Positions 10,401 through 22,400 of a stretch of 64,000 nucleotides of DNA are shown here, one piece after another. The DNA lies in assembly GCA_013399855.1 (NCBI GenBank), contig VXAY01005673.1:372001-436000 (forward strand), written 5' to 3'. The first letter of the stretch is position 1, and each line of letters opens with the position of its first letter. The notes beneath the pieces are model-generated. The model was not told the origin of the DNA and did no database searches. It saw only the letters and a program-made list of their open reading frames with translations. Both the position numbers and the translations under genes were made by a program. Source of the DNA: Oxyruncus cristatus (Eukaryota > Chordata > Aves > Passeriformes > Cotingidae).

Positions 10401-13400
10401 AGCCCAGCCAAGCAGTGTCTGGGTACTGCCAGCAGCCTCCTCTGGCCCAGGGCAGGGGGCAGTGGGTGCGTGGTCCTCTCTCCCCTGCAGCTTCTTGGAT
10501 GGTTGAGCACTATCAGGCTCAAAGCTGTGCCTTCCTGCCTCTAGGTCTTTCTCAGGAAGGATGTGGATGCAGAGGATGAGCTGCAGGAGCATGGGAATCT
10601 TCAGACCAGTGTTTTCTGCTCTCCAGTGGACAGATGTTCTCCCTACTATGCGGTATGTCCCTCTGCCCTCACCGTTTTGGGGGGGCCTGACGTACAGCTT
10701 GGAGCTGAGCAGTGAGGCTGGTTCCTTGTGGTGTGCCCAGGTGTGGATGGAGCCTCATCTCTTTCAGTGAGGGAGGGGACAACCTGGGCATTATGGGGTA
10801 AGGGGTCAGCCCCCTGGCCAGCATTCACGGGTTTTATTGCTTCCAAGGGAGCCAGATTATGGTCTCTTCCAGCCCTGGCCAAGTCAAGAGAGTAAAGATC
10901 CCAGAGTCGCAGGAGGGCCTGAGAATCTGTGTTGCTATTTAAAAAAAAAAAAAAAAAAAAGACAGAGGATTTCTGTAGTTCTTGTGGTTAGTCAGAGCAG
11001 GCTTTGAAAAGTGACTCTCATGCTGTCATCAGGGCAGCACATGCCAGAGTGCTTAGAGAGCCTGAAACAGTTGCCTGAACCCCACTGCTCCACAGGCTTC
11101 TGGGAAATTGCACCCTGATGGGCTCGGAGGCAGGTGGGACACTGGGGTGCAGCTCACACCCCGTCCTCTGAGGGTGGGAGGCAGGCTTACCCCAGGAGCA
11201 ATTTCTGCCTGGTGAGAGGAGGCAGCAAGCCCTGCACCTCTGGATTTCTCTGAAGATGCTCAGTTTTCTGTTTGCCACCAGTTAGTGTGCAGTCAGATGC
11301 CCATCCCTGGGCAGAAGGGTGGGAAGTGAGTGCCCGGGTGATGGTGCCGTCCCTTGGGCTATGTGCAGCTGGGGCTGGGGCTGAGCTTGGAGGAGGGCCA
11401 GCACTTTCACTGGCTGACCTTCGATGTCACCCCTGGCAGAGCTGGAACCCTGACAGAGGGTTTCATCAGCGTCAACTGCCCACAAGGCCAAGTCCCAAGG
11501 GAGACGCTCTGCTCTCTGCCCCCTCCAGCCACTCACTGGGGATGAAGATCTTGGGTGTCCTCAAAGGACTGGCAGGTCTTCCCGGGGACCTCCCCCATGG
11601 CCTCTCCATTCCATCCCCAGCAGCATCCCCCAGGGTGACACCAAATGGAAGCTGCAGACATGAATGCTGCTCATGGGGATGCGCTGCCTCAGGCTGGAAA
11701 GGCAGCAAGCACTGCATCCACCTCCAGTGCCGGTGTGGGGACCAGCCCAGGTGCTGGAGTGATTCAGGGCTGAGGGACAGCCCAGCAACTCCCTGCTGGG
11801 GTTCCAAAAGCCACCAGTGTGACCTTGGTAGAGGGGAACAGTGCCTCGCTGTGCTGGGGGAGAACCCCAAAGATGTTGGAAAAGGAGTGGGATCAAGGAG
11901 AAGGCATGCTTAAGTACTTTATTTCCAAAATGCTTCTGGGAGGTTGTGGGGAGGGCTTCCTGGGGCATCACACTGACACTCCCCATGCCCCACCGCCTTC
12001 TGCTCTACCCAGCTGGCAGGACCCCCAGTGTCATCACCCCAGAAAGAGAATCCTAAGGGCAAGGAATCCGCTGCAGCACCAAGATGCAGTGGGCGAAGCA
12101 CAGTGGGAGCAGCCCTCCTCCTTGACCCGAGTCCTCTGGTAGCCCAGTTCAACCGGGAGATGCTGCAGGTGAGGCCAGCCTGGGCCCTCACCCAAGGGGC
12201 TGTGTGGGAAGTGGGATGCGGGGGCCACCAGCAGCTTTTCATGTGAGCTGTGGGGTGGGGTGCTCAGCAGGGAGGGTTGAACTCCCGGCCCCGAGCGAAG
12301 CCATGGTTGTGGCATGAGATCATGTTTGGCTGCCTCTCCCTGGCTGTCGGCCCCAGGGAGAGGGGGTCAGCCCACACCAGGGCCCTGCTTCCTCTCCGTG
12401 TGCACACACTCCTCCCAACCCCCATTCCTCCTCCTCTCAGATCATGTCCCTCCCCAGCAGCGTGGGAACTGAGATGGTGGGGTGGGCTGCCTCTGTGCCA
12501 TGGTGGGGAGAGTGCGTGGAGGTTTGCAGTGGGGAGCAGGGTGCAGGGAGAAGAGATGCTTTGTGCAGGGATGTTTTGCACAGACTGGCCTGCTTGAAGG
12601 GGGCCCAGCTTCTCCTGCTGGGCTGAGGCAGATGCTGGAAAGAAGTGAGATGCTGCTTGCCTTCAGACCCCCCTTGCTATGGATGCTGTGCTGAGCACCT
12701 TTGCTGGCCTGTTTATTCTCAGAGCAAAGGGGTTGTCAGCTGAAAGGTGCACTCCTGTCTGTCACAGTTAGGGAGGATTTGGGCTTGGGTTCCCAAAGCC
12801 GTGTCCTTGAGGCCCTAGTGGAGGCGCCCAGCCATGTGGCTCTTCCTACATTGCAGGCGGAGGACTGGGTGCGAGGCAAGCTGCGGGACCTAAAGGATGG
12901 CTGCGACCTCCAGGACTGGGAGGAAGTGGCTCAGACCTTGCAGAGGGACATGAAGGATTTTGAGAACACGCTGATAAAGCTCAACCAGGTGAGGCCAGGC
13001 TGTGGCACGGCTCCCATTCCCCACAGCACCTGTGTCCCTGCTGCATTCTCTGCAGTGGAGGGTTCCTGGGAACCCCTGATGCTGAGCAGGTCCCTTGGCC
13101 CCACAGATGGGCGAGCAGCTGATGTGGCAGGCAAGCCCCAGTGCTGAGGCAGTGCGAAGGCAGCTGCTGGCCCTGCAGGGCCAGTGGCAGCTCCTGAAGC
13201 AGACAGCTGCCAGCCAGAGCAAAGCCCTGGGTGGGCTACAGAGTCTGCAGGACTTCAACAGGAAAGCTGAGCGTCTGGAGGCATGGATCAAGAACAAGGT
13301 GGGGGGGTGAGGAGCATGGTCTGGGGAAGGGGACAGTCTGGCTGTCCCCCCACCTTCTCACACCTTCTCCTGGCCCAGGAGGAGAAGCCGTCTCTGGCAG

Positions 13401-16400
13401 CCCTCCTGCAGGAAAGCCCGGACAAGATCCAGCTCACCCGCCGCATCCTTGACTTGAAGCAGGTGAGAGGCTGCTGGGGGGCTGCCAGCATGTGAGGGAC
13501 CCTGAAGCTCGTAAGGCTGGGGCATAGCACAGGTCCCTGAGGAGGGATGCTGATGTCTTTCACTCTGCTCGGGCCAGGAGGAGCAGCAGTTCCAGAGTCT
13601 GCACAAGGAGCTGAACAGCCTGGCCCAGAAGCTGGAGAAGCAAGGCAAAAGTGAGAGCAGGAACATCTCAGCCCGGCGCAAGCACCTCAACAAAACGTGA
13701 GCAGAGGACACATGGGCTGAGCAGGACCAAGCCGAGCACCAGGAGCTGACAGGCTGGGAAGCAGAACGCCCCAAACCTGCTGGCCCAGCTCTGCACAGCT
13801 CCCCAGATAGGCATGGACTGCCCTTCACCTTTCCTCTTCCACCTGTGCAGGTGGCTTCGGCTGCAGGGGACCCTGAAGGAGCACCACGAGGCTCTGCAGC
13901 TGGCCCTGGAGGTGTCCTCCTTCTTCCAGCAGGCGGATATCCTGCTCAGGGCCATTCATGCGAAGGTACCCTCACTGGAGGGAGGTGCACCCTGCTATGC
14001 AGGGCTGTTGCATGGCCTGAAGGAAACGTGGTGGGCAGCACCTTGCCCTTGTCCCCCACGTGGGGGCTGCTGCTGTCCCAGCACTCTCAACCTGAGGCTT
14101 GGAAAGGGAGCTGGGGTATGGAGCCCGATATAAGAAGGGGAGCCAGAGTAGCTTTGCACTGTTCCTCTCTGCTGGAGCTGAGAGCAGGGCCCCGTCCTCC
14201 TCCCGCTGCTGACTGCAGCTTCTTCTTACAGCAGAGCAGCATTTGTGGCACAGGGAAGTCAGTGGAGGGTGCGCCATGCCAGGATCGGGATGTCAGGGAC
14301 ATAGCCAGCCAGGTGATGGTAAGTGCAAGGCTCTGCCTCATCCTGTGAGCCCTGGGGAGCATCCCAGCGGAGGGGGAGGGTGTGCCTTCCCAGGTCAGCT
14401 CTGCCACCAGCAGGGCTGGGGACCCTGTGGACACCCCACAGCTGTGTGGGTGGCTGAGGTTGTGTGACAGATGGGGGAGCCTCCATAGAGATGGCAGAGG
14501 ACTGGGCTTGGCACTCACTGCCTCTCCTGCCCCCACAGGACCGGCAGTGGTTCATCCCTTGTGAGCCCTGCCTCCATCGCTTCCCAGCTGCTCTCTCTTC
14601 TCCAGATGCTGGATGTGACCATGTCCCAGCTCCTAAACCTGCAGCCCAGCCTGGCAGCCCAGGTCACCTCAAAGCACCGAGATGTCAAGGAGAGCTGGGC
14701 ACAGCTCCAGCAGGCGCTGAGGTAGAGCATAGCCAGGCAGGAGCACTATGGCTGCAACCCCAGTCCCCCAGCACTGGAGCCAGAGGCTTGAGAAAGACCT
14801 GGATTAGCCCCTGGCAGGCTGTCCCTGGGGCACCAGCTCCACTTAAGGTGTCTGTTCATCCTCTGCTCCACTGGTCCTCCTTTACCTCCCTTTCCCAGGT
14901 CAGAGAAGGCTCCAGGTCTGGCAGGCATTTCCCCGGGGAGCAAAGCCGTGGCTCTGAACAATGAGCCCCGAGGAGATAATAGCAGCCATGGGACTGTGGG
15001 GAAGGAAGCAGGAGCCAAATGGACAAGAGGACTCGGGAGCATGGTAAGCATTGTCTGCCTCCAGACATCTCCTGCACCTCCACTTCAAAAAGACAAGGAA
15101 GCCTGTGGGAAAGGGATTCAGGTGTTGGGAAAAGCTCAAGCTGAACACACCTGGATCTGGTACCACTGCTTATGGGAGGTGTTAAGTGCTGGGCCCAGGG
15201 CAAAGTGGTGGATGCTTTGGGCTGGACAAGAAGAAATGGGAGCCTTTGTGTCATAGGTGGCAAAAGACATGCTGGGGAAGATGGCGGAGCACAAGAGAGG
15301 GGAGGAGAGCAGCCCTGGCTCCCCAGTGGGACAGCCCCCTCATGGAGGGGACAACAAAAGGTACCAGCTTGTAGAAGTGGCTGTGGGAGTGGTGTGGAAC
15401 AGATGGAACAGGGATGGGGGTCTCTTGTGCAAGAGAAACTTTGCAGTCCTGACTGTCCGTCTCCTTTCTCTGCAGAAGGAGGAGAGGGGCAGAGACTGAG
15501 TGGGGAACGCAGCAGCTGGAGGCCCAAGTGCAGGATGTCTGCCAGGCTGTGAACGTTGTAATGTCTCCCTGAGAGTTCCCTTTGCTCCCTGCGAATCCCC
15601 CTCCCCTGTCAGGGGAAAGAGTGTTGGGGGAGGACTCACTTCCCCAACCCCTTCCTATCCCTGGTCTGGGCAGTAACCCAGCATGTGTCCCTGCTCCTCA
15701 GCAGACTCTGTCCCCGTACAATGAGAGTGTGGGTCCTGGAGTCTCCCCGTGTCCCGTGGAGAGCCTGAAGGCAGCACGGATACAGCAGAAGCCCCTGGAC
15801 CACAGCTCCAGTGTCAGAGCTGTGCTCCTGGTGAGCCCCCTCGGGTGTGAGGTGAGGTGTGGCCCCACCAGCTGGGGCCCATCCTAACTGCCCTCCCTGC
15901 CTCCCAGAAGGGACCAACGCCAGGGAGGCCCCCGGGGAGCCCAAAGGTGGAGGCCATGCTGCGAGAACTGGGGGAGTTGTGGGAGGACCTGCAGAGGAAG
16001 CACCAGGAGAATGGCATCGTGCTGCGAGAAATCGATAAGGTACATGGAGGCAGGGCTGGAGTGGGCACGGGGTGTGTTCCAATTGCAGCAGCTTGCTTGG
16101 GATCAGCAAGTGAGGCTGGTGCCATGGGGACCAGAGCTGCGGCTCTGGCACCAACATCTCCGGCAGGCCCTGCAGCCTGCACGCTGCTCCAGTTGTGCTG
16201 CCCAAGCTGCTAGTGCCTCAGGTACCCGCAGCGGGGTGCCAGCATGGCTCCTGCCTCCCCTTGGGTGGCTCAGGGCCAGGCTGATGGGCTGCCTGCTCTC
16301 CCTGAAGGCACTGAGGCTGGTGGGGGAGCTGGACCAGGCTGAGCGGTGGCTGCAAGCTGTGGCAGGGTCACTCTCAGAACCAGCCGCCATGAGAAGCCCA

Positions 16401-19400
16401 GCGGAGCTGCGCCAGGACCTGGAAGAGATGGGCCAGCTGGAGAAGCAGCTCCTGATGTGTGGCCTCAAGCTGCAGGCACTGCAGGAGGAAGCAGCAGGCG
16501 AGTCGCCCACTGAGCACGAGGGGGCGAGGAAGATGCAGAGGAAAGTGGAGATGGTGGAGGAGAAGTGAGTCATGGGGGAAGGTGCCTCTTCCCTGGTCCC
16601 TAGGTTGGGTGGGGAGGAGGCTGTTCACCTCGGGGAGGTGTAAGGAGGCACCTGATGAGGTGTGGAGAGGAGGATGCTCTCCCTGACGCAGTGCAAAGGC
16701 CGCCAGCACCTCTGATGGGCACCTCTCCCCACAGGTTGGCACACGTGCAGGCAGCCCTGCAGCGCCGGGCAGCAGACCTTAGGGACTCCCTGGTGCTGTC
16801 TGAGTTCCTGCAGGACCTACAAGAGGAGGAGGCACAGAACCAGCAGGGATCTGCAGCGGTGAGCAGCATGGCCAGGCATCCCTTGGGATCACACAGCACC
16901 TGGGACTGGACCAAGGGTTGGTCTGTGGCTGGTAAGGGGACCCTGTTGGGTGCTCCCCTCCAGCCCAGCTGCCTGGAGTGTCACTCCCCATCTCTCTTAC
17001 GCCTGGTGTTTCTGCTGGCTTCAGCCAGGGAGCAGGTGTTGCGGCTTGCAGGGGTCTTTTCCCCTGCTGTCAGCCCAGGCTGAGCAGCCTCCAAGCAGTG
17101 AGGACATGAGCAGCCCCTTGGGAGAACTGCAGGAGGCTGTGGAGATGCTGAACGATGCAGTGAGGGAGCGGGAGCGGGTCATGGAGGTGGCAGCGGAGAT
17201 GGAGAGCCTGGAGCATCTGGTAGGGAGGGGAGGCAGGGGGGGGTCTGGGTATGCAACTGGGTGGTCCACCTGGAGCTGGACATGCCAGCTAGCTGGGACA
17301 GGGCATGCACCTTAGCTGTTGAAAGTGGGATGCGTGGGAACTGCTCTGTGCGAGGCTGGTATTCCTGTCTCTCCTGTGGCTGGCAGGTGCATGGCAGGGT
17401 GCCCCCAGGCTGGGGTGGGCTGGGGCTGTGGGGTAACTAGTGACACAGCGGGTCCCACACAGGGGCTAATCTCCCTCTGTGTCCCCTCCTGCCCATCCAG
17501 GTGGCAGAGGTGTCCCCACAGCTGGAGGCCCTTCGATGCAGAGCCAAGGTGTTGGCTCAAGACATTGCTCAAGCAGAGAGCGGCTTCACCACGGTGAAGA
17601 GCGAGAAGGACCTCCAAGGGCTGCAGGGCTTGCTGAGCCGCCAGCAGGAGATGGAGGTGAGTCAGGGGAGCACGGTGGCAGGGTGGTGTCCTGGCTGACT
17701 GGGGCCGTCCCAGTGAGGCACTGGCCCCCGGGGGCCCAGGTTTCGTAAGCCTTGGCACACTGTGGCAGGGCAGGCTGGAATTTTCCAGTGGAGCCAAGCC
17801 CTGCCCTGCTCTGCTCTCCTCTGCAAGCATAGGCCAGGCAAGGGGAGAGAGCTTGCATCAGCTGCCATGTACCAGCACCCAGCTGCCAGCACCTTGCTCA
17901 TCTTCCCACTGGTGGGGAAGCAATTCTTGAAAGCAGGGCAGGGGAGCCAGGCAGTTCTGTGCTCTGCCTGTTCTCCCCACTGGTAGAACAGTAGCTCTGT
18001 TCTACCAGTGGGGAGAACAGGCAGAGCACAGAACTGCCTGTTCTGTGGTAGCTCTGCCCACAGAGCTACCACAGGGTAGCTCTGCCCACTCTCTGGAGCC
18101 TGTGCGCCAACATCCTCCCCTCTGTCCCTGCATCCTCCCCTCTGTCCCTACATCCCAGAATGCAGGCGAGTCCAGGCTGAGTGCAGAGGGGTTGGATGCA
18201 TCCTGAACCTTTTCTGCCTTGTTTTCCTTAGCATGCAGTGTCAGAGACCCTGCAGGGACAGTTGGAGGAGCTGGAGAGGGCAGCTGCCCACGTGCAGGAG
18301 TTGTGCCCCGCTCAGCAGTGCCCCGCCAGCCGGGAGGTGCAGGAGACGCTGTGGGCCTGGGCAGGGCTGCGAGAGCTGCTGCGGGAGACCCGGGCCCGAG
18401 TGCAGCAGGCCAGCCGGCTGCGGCACTTCTTCAAGGATTATTTAGCCATGATGTAAGTGGCAGTGAGCCATCGGGGTTGCTTCTGTGGTGGTTGAGGAGG
18501 AGCTGGTGAGAGCATGGCATTGCTGGAGCATGGGCTGCTGGCAGTGCTGGGGCTGTGGCCAGGCATGACCGTGGGGAGCCTAGAATGAAGGTCTGCACTA
18601 GGGCTGCTTGCTGTGGGGGGAGACCTACAGCATCTTGCCCTGCCCCAACAGCCTTGCCACTACCCCAGCAAGCTGCTTCCACCCACTTCTTAGCATGGGA
18701 ATGGTTTCTCTGGGGCCAGCAGGGCTGAGGTGGGGCTGGGTTGTTCCTCAACCTGTCTTTCACCTGCTCACAGCTCCTGGACAGAGGACACACGGGCTCA
18801 GATCTTCTCTGAAAGCCCAAGCAGCTCCAGCCTCCCAAAAACTCCATGTGAAGAATTGGAGAGGAGGATCGAAGAGAAGCTCAAGGAGTTTGAGGCACTG
18901 GCAGCATCAGGGCAGCAGCTGGTGTCTGAGGAGCACTACCTGAGTGCAACAGTAAGGACAGGGGAAATAGGGTTAGGGGAAACTCTGAGGGTACCCTCCA
19001 AATCCTCTGGAGACAGTCCCTGAAGAAAAGAACGAGGTGTGAATGAGAGCCCCAGCAGGTGGGATGGGGCCAGCTATGCATCCCTGGGCTTGCTCAGGGC
19101 AGGAAGGAGTTTCACCCAGCAGTGGATGCTGAGACCTGAGCTAATGTGACTGTGACTGTATCCCACTTCCTAAACCCTCTTAAACTGCTCTATAGTGAGG
19201 TATCCTGGTAGGGCCAGTGTCCCTGGGCCAGGGGTCCTTGCAGGCTGCCCAGCATCTCTTCTCCCCTCAGATAAAGGAGCGCTTGGAGGAGCTGCAGAGC
19301 ATGCTGGGCTGGGTGCTGGTGCGCTGGCGAGCACAGAGGCACCAGCAGGACCTGGAGAGCAAGCAGGAGGACAGGAGGGACCCAGGACCCTCAAGCACAT

Positions 19401-22400
19401 CCCTCACCAGCCAAGTGAGTATCCAGACATGTCAAGACTGTCAGGGAGCATGACCAGCCTCAAGGCTGAGGGTAGCAGAGGCACAGGATGGAATGGGTGG
19501 TGCAGAAGCAGAGGAGGGATGTGTGCCAATACCTCTGAGAGTCTCTGAGGTTTAGGCAGGGCAAAGGCTGTCGTGAGAAAGTGCCTTCCTTCACATTCCC
19601 TCTCTTGCCTTGCTCCCCAGGAGCAGCACACCTCACGTGCACTGTCCCACCCGGAAAGCATCCACAGCGCAGTAGAGTTGATGCCCTGCTCCCTCCTTGA
19701 GCCTGTGCAAAGTTCAGAGCCACGCCTGCCAGGAGAAACAGCTGTCTCCACAGTGGTGCCCTCAGATGCCCCATCAGGAGTGGAGCAGAGCTGGGGGATG
19801 CCCAGCAGCAAAACACTTCACGGTGCAGGACCTCCCAAGGAGCCTGTCACCTGGGATCCCGCTGAGACCTCCACGCTGCTGCTGCCGCCGCGGGGCCCCA
19901 GTGGTCTCGGGGGGACGGTCAACCTCATCCTCAGCGTTGGCAAGAAGGGTGAGAAGAAGAAGGCACAGCCGCTGGCCGGCGGCGAGCGGCCAGGGGAGGA
20001 GGCACTGCGGACGGTATGTGCGGGATGGTAGGCGGCTCTGGCAGAACCATGGCTGAGCACCCAGCGCTGCTCCCAGGGCTGGCCACTGCCACACTGCCGG
20101 GGCGGCTCTCTGGAGCTGTGCCCCCATGCAGACTGGGAGGCTGTGAGGGCTGTGGGGTAGCCCCCACGCTTCAGGCCATTTCTAAGTGAGCTATTGGGGC
20201 TATGTCAGTCTCAGGAGAGGGGCCTTCGACCGTGCCAATGCTGAGTGATGTCTGAGGGCTGAGGACCAGCTTGTGCCACCCACTTTGCCTGTGCTCTCCT
20301 GCTGCAGCTCCTTGCCCACACTGCCTTCAACTCTCTGTGTCTCTCTCTCTCCCCCTGCTCAGCTCCCCGCTACTAAACCCTCAGGCTGTAAAACGTTTTG
20401 GAAGCGTTGCCAGGGGCTTTTAGGAAACACTTGGGGTAGTTTAAAGCGAAAGAGAAAGCCACCTCACCAGCCAGTGGAAGAGGTAATGTTCCAGGGAAGG
20501 CTGCATGCCGGGTAGAGTGGCTGCATGGCATGAACCTGCCTGCTACCAACCCTCCTGGCCATGCCACTGTGCCCTGTAGTGGTCCCTCAGGAGAGGGAAA
20601 ACCCTCACGGTGTGTGGGCTCCAGAGTGTGGGTGCTGGGGCATGTGAAGAGAGGGTTCAGACAGGGCTGGCTGAAGTTTGGCCCCCTGTGTAAGTGATTT
20701 TGGTGGCCATGGAAGGCATGGCACACTGGTGGCCAGTGGGAGAGCCTTCTGGCTCCATTGCTATGGGGCAGCAGCAGTTCCTTGTGCAGATGACTGAAGG
20801 GGGGGCAAGGGTGGATGGGGCCGTGTGACATGCACCTTTTGCCGGGGGCGGGTTTCACTCCAGCTTGCATGGCTTGTAATGCTGGAGCTGGGAGCCTGGT
20901 GATTTGTTCAGGCTTGCATCCATTTGTTGCTCCAGAGCCTGTGCAAAGGTCTGTGTGTGAGGAACCCCAAGGGCAGCCAGGCTGGGTGGCCTGAGAGAGA
21001 GGGCAGGAAGACAGAGAGGCCGGAGGGCATTGAGGCAGGGCGATGGGCTGCCGGGCTGCCAGGAGGGTTTTGGTAACGGGCACCTTCTAGCCTAAGGGGT
21101 ATGGGGGGACACTGCTCCAGCTCCTGCAGACTCTTGCAGCTGTAGAAACCCAGGAGAGGGACTGTGGGGAAGGGAGGGAAGAGTCTACACTCAGCCCTTG
21201 CCCTTGCATTCGCTGCTCTGCTACCTGGGACGTGCAAGGGTGGTAGGGATCGGCAGCAGTGAATGCTGTCTCAGTAGCCACCCAAAAGTGATGGTTTGAA
21301 GGTCAGCAGTGCCAGGGAAAAGCCATATGGCACAGTCAGCTCCACCTGTACCATATCTGAGGGACTCCATCACAGGCGGACGTTCCCCTGCCTGCCTCTA
21401 CCCTGCCTGCACGAAGGTGGGAGCAGCCCTCAGCGGGTTGAGGTGAAGCTGCTCCCAGCTCTGCATGTGCTGCTGATGAGCATTTTTATCTGCCTGTCCC
21501 CCCAGCTCCCTGCTTTCCCAGGTGCAGCATGGAAAGGGGGCAGTTGGCACAGGGTGGTAGAGACTCCAGCTGTGGGGATCACCTCTCTCTCCTCTGTTTC
21601 TCCAGGCACAGGTGGAGGCCAGGAAAACCTCCACCACAAAGCGACCACCCACTGCCGGTCGCCGCCCTCCAGCATCCGGCAGTGGGACGCCAGCTGTCTC
21701 CCACACCATGCCTAAGGCCGGGGCTGGCTCCCTCTTCAACAGCCTGCAGCGGCGGGAGCAGGCAAGGGCAGAGCAAGCCCAGCTGCTGACGCTCCAGGGC
21801 ATCATGGGCGAAAGCTCCCTGCGGCCCACACCTGAGGAGCGCCATGGCCCCAGCAACACGTGGCCTCAGAAGTGTGGTCGGAGGAAGGCGGGGCTGGGGG
21901 CAGCTGCTGCTGGACCCCAGCTTGGGGAGCTGCTGCTCTATGTCAGGAACCCGCTGGTGCAGGACATAGATGCCGAATGCGGGGCAGCCCCCCAGGACCC
22001 CTGCCTCTCTGACCTAAAAACCACATGCCCCCACCTTTCCCTGGGCTCAGTTCTCAGCCTGGAGCTGCCCCAGGACACAGTGGTCCTGGGGTACCACCAA
22101 GGTGCTACAACATGGCAGCAGGAGGCAGAGGGGCAGGAGCAGAGGCAGAGTGGAGGGGTAAGGCCATGGGAGCCAACAGGCACACATGGGGTTGGATGGC
22201 AGGAGGAGGTAGATATGGATGGGCGCTGTCCCCTGGGGCCTGGCAAGAGTTTGGGGGCATCCCCCAAGAGTGAGCGAGGAACGTGGTTTGAAGAGGTGAG
22301 CTTCAACCCCAGCTACAGCCAGCACAGGGCATACTGTGCTAGGGAGGAGCACCGGGGCCCGCAGCACTCCAGCAGCACTGGTAAAGACCTCCTGGACTTG

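Noticed and set aside
11272..11913. A 213-codon plus-strand frame in intron 1 of the spectrin-like gene
   Set aside because: Composition is G/S/P/C-rich, no helical or domain pattern fits the neighbouring exons, and no splice sites place it in phase between 7469 and 12013.
14539..14605. Alternative acceptor at 14538 (gcccccacag) for exon 9 of the spectrin-like gene
   Set aside because: Starting there shifts the following spectrin-like helix out of frame. The acceptor at 14605 gives MLDVTMSQLLNLQPSL in the required phase.
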